This document shows, one piece after another, positions 1 through 4,647 of a DNA stretch of 5,694 nt; within the stretch, counting starts at the first letter, position 1, and each line of letters starts with the position of its first letter. This stretch comes from CAYZJD01 sp964478455 (GTDB lineage: Bacteria > Acidobacteriota > Terriglobia > Bryobacterales > Bryobacteraceae): positions 1 through 5,694 of the forward strand of contig CAYZJD010000313.1 of assembly GCA_964478455.1 (NCBI GenBank), read 5' to 3'. Position numbers and translations under genes: made by a program. The notes beneath the pieces were generated by a model. The model had not been told where the DNA came from. It worked only from the letters and a program-made list of their open reading frames with translations, and ran no database searches.

Positions 1-322
1 ACTCCGGCAGCCCGCTCGTGTCGCGGGGATTGAGAACCCTGGGCACGCCCACCCGTGTCGGATAGCGCCCAGTCAGCAGAGCGGCCCGCGAGGGCGAGCA
101 GAAGGGACTGCCCGAGTAGAAGTGCGTGAACCGCACTCCCTCGGAAGCCATCGTGTCCAGATTCGGCGTGCTCAGGCTCGAGCCATAGCAGCCGAGGTCT
201 CCGTAGCCTAGATCGTCGGCGTAGATGAGGACGATGTTCGGAGGCCGCCCCGCGCCGCTCGCGGTCCGATGGGCAAAGGTTGCCAGCGAGCCAAAGATAA
301 ATCGCCGCCTGCCGAGTCCCAT
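1..322 (-). CDS. Sulfatase, N-terminal part (runs off the left edge)
   Basis: This is an arylsulfatase-family hydrolase that removes sulfate esters, probably from polysaccharides or other organosulfates outside the cytoplasm. The first 107 residues are visible and the gene continues past base 1. I translated it from the reverse strand starting at the ATG at 322-320. The N-terminus (MGLGRRRFIFGSLA, residues 1-14) has a twin-arginine motif followed by a hydrophobic run, so a Tat signal peptide is likely. Metal-binding Asp36-Asp37 sit in NIVLIYADDLGYGDLGCYG. The sulfatase signature CSPSR is at residues 75-79; Cys75 would be converted to formylglycine, the catalytic residue. LLTGRYPTRVGV (82-93) is also typical. 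No strong ribosome binding site precedes the ATG, and no alternative in-frame start is seen just upstream. Family membership is very firm. The substrate cannot be told from this fragment. Confidence 0.95.
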   Translation of the reverse strand, partial: MGLGRRRFIFGSLATFAHRTASGAGRPPNIVLIYADDLGYGDLGCYGSSLSTPNLDTMASEGVRFTHFYSGSPFCSPSRAALLTGRYPTRVGVPRVLNPRDTSGLPE

Positions 323-366
323 GGCGAGGATCTTATCACCCTGCCAAGCCTCACCTGGGAGCGCGC

Positions 367-1260
367 GTGGCCCCGGAACCACCCCCGGCCGCCGCCGGGC
401 AAGGTGTTGTACACTGGTTTTGCGACAGCAGGAGGTGGGTCTTCTCCAGTAGTTGGCGAGCACAGATCCTGCCCGTCGGGCTTCCGCAGTACCTCGCGAA
501 GGTTCCGGGCGCTCTCTTTTCGCTTGTCTTTCCCGATGACTGCCGTTTGTGCCGGCGGCCTCTCGAGGGGATCTCGCGAATCCCGGTTTGCGCGCCGTGC
601 CTTGATCGGCTCGAGCCTCTCGCCGCCGAGTTCTTCTGCGTGCAGTGCCGCACGCCGTTCCTGAACCGCTATCCGCTGGACCACGAAGGCCGGTGCGCGC
701 TATGTCGCAGCGGCGCTCGGGGCTTCGACGCGGCTTACTCCTACGGTCCGTACGAGGGCGCGCTGCGCGAGTTGATTCACCTGTTGAAGTACAGCCGCAT
801 CCGCACCCTGGCCGGTCCGCTCGGCGAACGGCTGTCCATAGCGCTTCCACGGGACGAGCAGTTTGATGCCATCGTGCCCACGCCGCTGCACTGGTGGCGG
901 CGCTGGCGCCGCGGATTCAACCAGTCTCACCTGCTCGCGAAAGAACTCTCGCGCCGCACGGGGATTCCGGTGTTGCGAGCTGTCCGCCGCATTCGCGATA
1001 CGGCGTCCCAAGCCGGTCTCAGCCACTCGGCCCGCCGCCGGAACGTCGCGGCTGCCTTCCGCGCCCGGCAGTCTCTCGAAGGACGGCGCGTCCTTCTGGT
1101 GGATGACGTGATGACCACGGGCGCCACCGCCTCGGCATGCGCCCGCGCGCTTAAAGAAGCGGGCGCACGCTACGTCGCGTTGCTGGCTCTGGCCCGGGCG
1201 GACCGGCGCTCGCCCGTGCCCGCGCGCGACGCTGCGGCGTATTCGGGAGTCGCGCCATGA
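367..1260 (+). CDS. comF: ComF family protein (phosphoribosyltransferase fold)
   Basis: ComF/GntX-family cytoplasmic protein, linked in other bacteria to DNA uptake and the use of external DNA. Numbering from GTG 367, it has two zinc-ribbon-like cysteine sets at the N-terminus: C59/C62 with C75/C78, and C91/C94 with C110/C113. The conserved Y-x(3-6)-L-I-x2-L-K-Y segment follows at about 127-142 (YGPYEGALRELIHLLKY), then VPTPLHWWRRWRRGFNQS (170-187) and the PRPP-binding loop VLLVDDVMTTGAT (242-254). The C-terminus is normal. The start is uncertain. The GTG at 367 is the only conventional in-frame start, but it adds about 50 residues with no family resemblance, since homologues begin near the LVFPDDC segment (53-59). 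An AGGAGGTG sequence at 430-437 lies inside this extension with no ATG, GTG or TTG in frame at a suitable distance. The stop overlaps the next gene by 4 bases (ATGA), so the two are probably translated in coupling. Identity is firm; the 5' end is not. Confidence 0.9.
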   Translation: MAPEPPPAAAGQGVVHWFCDSRRWVFSSSWRAQILPVGLPQYLAKVPGALFSLVFPDDCRLCRRPLEGISRIPVCAPCLDRLEPLAAEFFCVQCRTPFLNRYPLDHEGRCALCRSGARGFDAAYSYGPYEGALRELIHLLKYSRIRTLAGPLGERLSIALPRDEQFDAIVPTPLHWWRRWRRGFNQSHLLAKELSRRTGIPVLRAVRRIRDTASQAGLSHSARRRNVAAAFRARQSLEGRRVLLVDDVMTTGATASACARALKEAGARYVALLALARADRRSPVPARDAAAYSGVAP

Positions 1261-1784
1261 CCGGCGTCGATCGCATGCACAGGCCGGTGCTCGTGCTCAA
1301 CGCCAGCTACGAGCCGATCAACATCTGCGCCGCCCGCCGTGCGCTCGTGCTCGTTCTGAAAGGCGTCGCCTCCGCCGAGGAACTCACGCAGGTGTTCATT
1401 CACTCGGCGCGGACCACGCTGCTTCTGCCGTCCGTCATCCGGCTCCTCGAGTACCGCCGCATCCCGCACCAGACCCGGCCCCTGTCGCGCAAGACCATTC
1501 TCATGCGCGACCGCTACACCTGCCAGTACTGTCTGACAATGCTGCCGTCCGGGGAACTCACCCTGGATCATGTCGTGCCGCGCTCGCGCGCCGGTGAAAC
1601 CGCGTGGGAGAACCTCGTGGCCTGCTGCCACGTCTGCAACAACCGCAAGGGCAACCGCACTCCGGAAGAAGCCGGCATGCGCCTGTCGCGCATGCCGCGG
1701 CCTTTCAATCTCCACACCAGCCGCCACCTCATGCGGCAGCTCGCCCACAGCGACAACCAGTGGAGGAAGTATCTCTTCTATTGA
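1257..1784 (+). CDS. HNH endonuclease
   Basis: Small (175 aa) cytoplasmic HNH nuclease of the widespread family that begins with RPVLVLNASYEP; its biological role is unknown to me. The N-terminal part (9-75) is family-specific. The HNH core follows: CQYC (C89, C92), LDHVVPRSRAG (102-112) with the catalytic D104-H105, WENLVACC (117-124) with N119, then C127-N128-N129 and K131-G132. The two CxxC-type pairs (C89/C92 and C124/C127) should bind a structural zinc, and His105 would activate water at a metal-bound phosphodiester. A GGGAG at 1245-1249, seven bases before the ATG at 1257, supports that start. The ATG at 1275 (residue 7) is the alternative and would match the usual N-terminus of the family. 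The ATGA overlap with comF suggests a comF-HNH operon and coupled translation, hence a possible shared role in DNA processing; that link is inference. Confidence 0.93.
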   Translation: MTGVDRMHRPVLVLNASYEPINICAARRALVLVLKGVASAEELTQVFIHSARTTLLLPSVIRLLEYRRIPHQTRPLSRKTILMRDRYTCQYCLTMLPSGELTLDHVVPRSRAGETAWENLVACCHVCNNRKGNRTPEEAGMRLSRMPRPFNLHTSRHLMRQLAHSDNQWRKYLFY

Positions 1785-1786
1785 GA

Positions 1787-1818
1787 CATTGCGCCATTGA
1801 GTCATTGGGCCATTGAGA
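1787..1818 (+). repeat. Tandem CATTG-type micro-repeat, 2 x 16 bp
   Basis: Two adjacent 16-base units, CATTGCGCCATTGAGT (1787-1802) and CATTGGGCCATTGAGA (1803-1818), differ at two positions. Each unit is itself built from two CATTG words. A partial unit (TATTGAGA, 1779-1786) covers the end and stop codon of the nuclease gene. The repeat lies just after the HNH gene, in the short gap before the convergent infC. It is too short to be a CRISPR array. Slipped-strand expansion of a CATTGAG word is the simplest origin. Confidence 0.7.
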
Positions 1819-1852
1819 GAACGACTCGAGCTTACGGTGACTCAATCGCCCA
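1806..1852. repeat. Inverted repeat between convergent genes
   Basis: TGGGCCATTGAG (1806-1817) and CTCAATCGCCCA (1841-1852) are reverse complements apart from one mismatch, with a 23-base spacer. The left arm is the second half of the CATTG tandem repeat. Placed between the ends of the HNH gene (stop at 1784) and infC (stop at 1866), it could form a hairpin in transcripts from either side and help end or protect them. There is no T-run on either flank, so it is not a canonical intrinsic terminator, and I do not call it one. Confidence 0.45.
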
Positions 1853-1865
1853 GTCTAGCGGCGGC

Positions 1866-2483
1866 TCAGTTTGAGGTTGGCGGGCTGCCGGGTGTCGCCG
1901 GCATGGCCGACGGTTTCGGCTTGTGCTTCTCTTCCTTCTTCCCGGCTTTCAGCGGGCTGATCAGGACGTGGGCGAACCGCCCTTCCAGCCGAGGCTGCCC
2001 TTCGACGGCGCCGTACTGCGCCAGGTCCTCGACGAACCGCAACAGCAGCTTCTGTCCAATGTCCACGTGGGCGATCTCGCGGCCGCGGAACTGCACCATC
2101 GCCTTCACGCGATTCCCTTCCTTGAGGAAGCGAACGGCGTGGTTCTTCTTGAACTCGTAGTCGTGGTCGTCGGTGTTCGGCCGGAACTTCAGTTCCTTGA
2201 CCTGGATGACGTGCTGCTTCTTCTTGGCTTCCTGCTGTTTCTTCTTTTGCTCGTACTGCCACTGGCCATAATCCATGGCCTTAGCCACGGGAGGCTCCGC
2301 CGTGGGCGCCACCAGGATGAGGTCGAGCCCCATTTCCTGTGCCCGGCGTAACGCTTCGCTCGTCGGCATGACAGCGACCGCGCCGTCAGGAAAGACGGCG
2401 CGCACCTCTCGTACTCGGATGGCCTCGTTGACGTTTTCCCGGATTCTCGGCCGGCGTGGTGGGAAGGATCTTCCTGGAATCAT
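1866..2483 (-). CDS. infC: Translation initiation factor IF-3
   Basis: IF-3 binds the 30S ribosomal subunit, keeps it apart from 50S and proofreads initiator tRNA and start codon selection. With the start at 2483 the protein is 205 aa. The N-domain includes RIRENVNEAIRVREVRAVFP (13-32) and the signature-like region KAMDYGQWQYEQKKK (68-82). A lysine-rich linker (79-89) follows, then the C-domain with VKELKFRPNTDDHDYEFK (95-112), FLKEGNRVKAMVQFRGRE (119-136) and the RFAHVL end (169-174). A Lys/Pro-rich tail of about 25 residues (179-205) goes beyond the usual IF-3 length. The ATG at 2483 is followed directly by ATT, a typical rare infC start codon, and no Shine-Dalgarno sequence precedes it. 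The frame stays open back to an ATG at 2588, but those 35 codons do not look like IF-3. No rpmI or rplT lies downstream; the next gene converges. Identity is very firm. Confidence 0.96.
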   Translation of the reverse strand: MIPGRSFPPRRPRIRENVNEAIRVREVRAVFPDGAVAVMPTSEALRRAQEMGLDLILVAPTAEPPVAKAMDYGQWQYEQKKKQQEAKKKQHVIQVKELKFRPNTDDHDYEFKKNHAVRFLKEGNRVKAMVQFRGREIAHVDIGQKLLLRFVEDLAQYGAVEGQPRLEGRFAHVLISPLKAGKKEEKHKPKPSAMPATPGSPPTSN

Positions 2484-2528
2484 TGAGTCGTGGTTTCGGC
2501 GGGGGAGGACATGCGCCCCATGTCCCTC

Positions 2529-2561
2529 ATGTAAGCACAAATCCAGGAAATATTCCAGCCT
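2529..2561 (-). promoter_or_regulatory. Candidate infC promoter
   Basis: On the minus strand, TGCTTACAT (2537-2529) is an extended -10 (TGn plus TTACAT, 4 of 6 matches to TATAAT). The -35 at an 18-base distance, CTGGAA (2558-2553), is poor. Transcription would begin near 2522, leaving a leader of about 39 bases before the infC ATG. This is a weak call, made from motif matching only. Confidence 0.25.
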
Positions 2562-2589
2562 GTTGGCATGGGCGGGATGGCCCACCAAC
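2562..2589. other. Bulged hairpin in the infC/rlmB divergent region
   Basis: GTTGG (2562-2566) plus TGGGC (2569-2573) pair with GCCCA (2580-2584) plus CCAAC (2585-2589). This gives 10 base pairs with a 2-base bulge (2567-2568) and a 6-base loop (2574-2579). On the minus strand it lies 79-106 bases upstream of the infC start, so it could sit in a long infC leader RNA; on the plus strand it could sit in an rlmB leader. The rest of the 257-bp region 2484-2740 holds no gene I can support: a weak infC promoter, a speculative leader frame (2480-2653, minus) and a lone TTGACT at 2699 are all I see. Confidence 0.4.
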
Positions 2590-2740
2590 GGCGATGAAAG
2601 TCAGAATTCGGTCGCAGGCTTCGCCGCCCCAAGCGCACGTTCAGTTCTTTCAACAGGTTGCGCTCCTCGCGCGTGGGCAGCGTTGCCTGTCACCGATCTT
2701 GACTTTCGAGAGTGCCGCCAAATCGGCCAAGATAGTCTTG

Positions 2741-3448
2741 ATGCTCCTTACCGGCATCCACCCCGTACTCGAAGCTCTGCGGGCCGGCCGCCCGCTGGAG
2801 CGAATCCTGGTGGCGAAAGGCGCGGCTGGGCCGCGCGTGCAGGAGATCATCGGCCTGTCGAGGGCGGCGTCGATTCCGGTGCGTTTCGAGCCGCGCGGCT
2901 CGCTGGACCGGCTGACCGGCGGCTCCGTGCACCAGGGCGTGGTCGCTGTGGGCTCCGCTAGCCGCTACGCCGAACTCGAGGATGTCCTTGACCGCGCCCG
3001 CATGCTGCTCGTTCTTGATGGCGTCGAGGACCCGCACAACCTGGGCGCCATCATCCGCACCGCCTACGCCGCCGGCGCCGATGCCGTCGTGATTCCGGAA
3101 CGCCGTGCCGCCGGTCTCACGGAGACGGTGGCCAAGGCAGCCGCCGGCGCACTCGAGTATCTGCCGGTGGTCCGTGTGGGCAACATCAACCGCGCGCTCG
3201 AACGGCTGAAGCGACAGGGGTTCTGGATCTACGGCCTCGATGAACGCGGTCAGCACCTGCATCACGCGATCGACTACCAGGAGCCGGCCGCCATTGTTCT
3301 TGGCGGAGAAGGCAAGGGTCTGCACGAGCAAGTTCGCCGGCATTGCGACCTGCTCGTTCGAATCCCTCTGGAAGGTAAGCTCTCCTCGCTCAACGTTTCG
3401 GTCGCGGCGGGCGTGGTCCTGTTCGAGTGGAAGCGGCGGCGCTCCTGA
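2741..3448 (+). CDS. rlmB: 23S rRNA 2'-O-methyltransferase RlmB (SpoU/TrmH family)
   Basis: SAM-dependent RNA 2'-O-ribose methyltransferase of the SPOUT class. The best match is RlmB, which methylates G2251 in the P-loop of 23S rRNA; a TrmH-like enzyme acting on another site is the alternative. With the start at ATG 2741 the protein is 235 aa, close to E. coli RlmB (243 aa). The N-terminal substrate-binding domain (1-75) opens with the typical LLTGIHPVLEALRAG and includes HQGVVAVGS (64-72). The SPOUT knot motifs follow in order: motif 1 LDGVEDPHNLGAIIRTA (92-108) with catalytic Asn100 and Arg107, motif 2 IVLGGEGKGL (185-194) and motif 3 IPLEGKLSSLNVSVAAG (208-224). TTG at 2738 is a possible alternative start, and no clear Shine-Dalgarno is present for either. 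The frame is open upstream to 2456, but that part is antisense to infC and its leader and lacks homology-like content. It is divergent from infC. Confidence 0.94.
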   Translation: MLLTGIHPVLEALRAGRPLERILVAKGAAGPRVQEIIGLSRAASIPVRFEPRGSLDRLTGGSVHQGVVAVGSASRYAELEDVLDRARMLLVLDGVEDPHNLGAIIRTAYAAGADAVVIPERRAAGLTETVAKAAAGALEYLPVVRVGNINRALERLKRQGFWIYGLDERGQHLHHAIDYQEPAAIVLGGEGKGLHEQVRRHCDLLVRIPLEGKLSSLNVSVAAGVVLFEWKRRRS

Positions 3449-3497
3449 GCGGCCGCGCTTCCGCATCCACCGAAACCTGCGAAACCTGCGCCGCCAC

Positions 3498-3526
3498 TTG
3501 CCTGATCGCCGTCTTCCCTATATAGT
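3498..3526 (+). promoter_or_regulatory. Sigma70-type promoter for the sulfurtransferase gene
   Basis: TTGCCT (3498-3503, 4 of 6 to TTGACA), a 17-base spacer and TATAGT (3521-3526, 5 of 6 to TATAAT) sit in the 108-bp gap between rlmB and the sulfurtransferase. Transcription would start near 3533, giving a leader of about 24 bases that carries the GAGGAGG ribosome binding site. This is the best promoter match in the window, in a local AT-rich patch (3517-3542). Confidence 0.55.
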
Positions 3527-3544
3527 ACTGGGTATATCAACTCA

Positions 3545-3551
3545 GAGGAGG
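3545..3551 (+). promoter_or_regulatory. Strong ribosome binding site
   Basis: GAGGAGG at 3545-3551, five bases before the ATG at 3557, fixes the sulfurtransferase start and predicts efficient translation. It is the clearest Shine-Dalgarno in the window; several neighbouring genes have weak ones or none. Confidence 0.8.
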
Positions 3552-3556
3552 TTTCC

Positions 3557-4420
3557 ATGGCAGACTACGCACACCCGGAGGTACTTGTCAGCACGGACTG
3601 GGTCGCCCGGCATTCCAACGACCCGAATGTCAGGATCGTCGAGGTGGACGTGGACACGGCCGCTTACAGCGAGGGTCATGTTCCTGGCGCCATCGGCTGG
3701 GCCTGGAACACGCAGCTTTGCGACACCGTGCGCCGCGACATCCTCTCCAAGGAACAACTGGAGGAGCTGATGGCCTCCTCCGGCATCGGCAACAACGCCA
3801 CGGTGGTCATCTATGGCGACAACAACAACTGGTTCGCCGCCTGGGCGTTGTGGCAACTGAAGATTTACGGCCACAAGGACGTCCGCTTGATGAACGGCGG
3901 CCGCAAGAAGTGGCTCGCCGAGGGGCGGGAACTGTCCACCGAAGCCCCGCGCTATCCCCGTGCCGCGTACAGGGCTGCGGCGCCGGACCTTTCCCTGCGC
4001 GCATTCCTGCCCCAGGTGCAAACCGCCATGAAGGACAAGCGCGCTGCTCTCGTGGATGTTCGCAGCCCGCAGGAGTACACCGGCGAGATCCTGGCGCCGC
4101 CGGGCTTGCCCGAAACCTGCCAGCGCGGCGGCCATGTTCCCGGCGCACGCAGCATCCCGTGGGGCAAGGCCTGCAACGACGACGGCACATTCAAGTCCTT
4201 CGACGATCTCAAGCAACTTTACGGCGGCGAGGGCATCGACGGCTCCAGGCCCGTCATCGCCTACTGCCGCATCGGTGAGCGTTCCAGCCACACCTGGTTC
4301 GTGCTGAAATATCTCCTGGGTTTCAAGAACGTCACCAACTATGACGGCTCCTGGACCGAATGGGGCAACCTCGTGGGCGCTCCCGTGGAGCGAGGCGCAG
4401 CCAGCGCAGCGAGGGCTTGA
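3557..4420 (+). CDS. Thiosulfate sulfurtransferase (two-domain rhodanese)
   Basis: Two-domain rhodanese that transfers sulfane sulfur from thiosulfate to a thiophilic acceptor such as cyanide or a protein thiol through a cysteine persulfide; no signal peptide, so cytoplasmic. It has 287 aa, the usual length. The inactive N-terminal domain (about 8-125) shows VDVDTAAYSEGHVPGAIGW (30-48), IYGDNNNWFAAW (85-96) and LMNGGRKKW (111-119). The catalytic C-terminal domain (about 145-277) shows LVDVRSPQEYTGEI (165-178), GGHVPGARSIPW (191-202) and the active-site loop CRIGERSSHTW, with Cys237 and Arg242 as expected. NYDGSWTEWGNLVGAP (261-276) closes it. From memory it closely resembles Mycobacterium CysA2/CysA3 and Saccharopolyspora CysA more than E. 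coli SseA, which uses a CGSGVTA loop. It has its own promoter and strong ribosome binding site, and is followed five bases after its stop by a small gene. The physiological acceptor is unknown. Confidence 0.95.
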   Translation: MADYAHPEVLVSTDWVARHSNDPNVRIVEVDVDTAAYSEGHVPGAIGWAWNTQLCDTVRRDILSKEQLEELMASSGIGNNATVVIYGDNNNWFAAWALWQLKIYGHKDVRLMNGGRKKWLAEGRELSTEAPRYPRAAYRAAAPDLSLRAFLPQVQTAMKDKRAALVDVRSPQEYTGEILAPPGLPETCQRGGHVPGARSIPWGKACNDDGTFKSFDDLKQLYGGEGIDGSRPVIAYCRIGERSSHTWFVLKYLLGFKNVTNYDGSWTEWGNLVGAPVERGAASAARA

Positions 4421-4425
4421 ACCGC

Positions 4426-4647
4426 ATGAGGGCCGAGAACTACCAGGAACGCAAGGTCGAGATCGAAGGCTGGCCGGTCAACCTCTCCTCGTACGAGGCA
4501 GACGGCGTTTTTCACTGCAAAGCCGACAATGTCTCTCCGGGAGCCGCTCTCGCTCGCACGCGCGGCGCGACGCGCGAGGAGGCGGAGCAGAAAGCCATCG
4601 AGCGGGCTCGCGAATTGCTCTCGCGCACTCGCCGCCAGAACGTCTGA
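4426..4647 (+). CDS. Small hypothetical protein, HicB-like in outline
   Basis: A 73-aa protein I do not recognise. It has no signal peptide or membrane segment. It reads as two or three beta strands (KVEIEGWPVNLSSYE, about 10-24; GVFHCKADN, 27-35), a Gly/Ala turn (SPGAALARTRGA) and one long charged helix from TREEAEQKAIERARELL (48-64). The strand-strand-strand-helix order with a T-R-E-E-A helix cap recalls the partial RNase H fold of HicB antitoxins; this is an impression, not a match, and no HicA-like toxin gene is adjacent. The ATG at 4426 is preceded by GAGGG (4411-4415, ten bases away). TTG at 4417, overlapping the sulfurtransferase stop, is an alternative start but lies too close to that site. 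The 5-base gap after the sulfurtransferase indicates one operon. Its GC-rich third positions and tight packing argue that it is real. Confidence 0.7.
   Translation: MRAENYQERKVEIEGWPVNLSSYEADGVFHCKADNVSPGAALARTRGATREEAEQKAIERARELLSRTRRQNV

Noticed and set aside
208..684. 158-codon minus frame across the sulfatase start and comF
   Set aside because: Out of frame with the sulfatase and antisense to the comF cysteine region; no family features.
1170..1805. 211-codon open frame on the minus strand
   Set aside because: It is fully antisense to comF and the HNH gene, whose motifs are unmistakable; its protein is low-complexity Arg/Ala/Gly/His-rich, as expected from the complement of GC-rich codons.
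2484..2588. 35-codon N-terminal extension of infC from ATG 2588
   Set aside because: The added residues have no IF-3 character and run through the leader hairpin; length and content fit a start at 2483.
2699..2704. TTGACT as a -35 for rlmB
   Set aside because: No acceptable -10 at 16-18 bases; the nearest TATAAT-like hexamer (GATAGT, 2731) is 26 bases away.
2456..2740. Upstream extension of the rlmB frame
   Set aside because: It runs over the infC start on the other strand, and the family N-terminus (LLTGIHPVLEAL) begins right at ATG 2741.
3434..3456. GCGGC/GCCGC pairing around the rlmB stop as a terminator
   Set aside because: Short GC pairing expected by chance at this GC content, and no T-run follows.
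2690..3466. 258-codon open frame on the minus strand
   Set aside because: Antisense to rlmB, which carries all SPOUT motifs.
3472..3489. Tandem 9-bp repeat GAAACCTGC x 2 before the sulfurtransferase promoter
   Set aside because: Only two copies and upstream of the -35; too little to call a regulatory site.
3542..4291. 249-codon open frame on the minus strand
   Set aside because: Antisense to the sulfurtransferase with no recognisable motif; a GC-driven shadow.
4341..4643. Extension of the secreted-protein frame to ATG 4341
   Set aside because: It overlaps the end of the sulfurtransferase and the whole small hypothetical gene out of frame, and would place the signal peptide far inside the protein.
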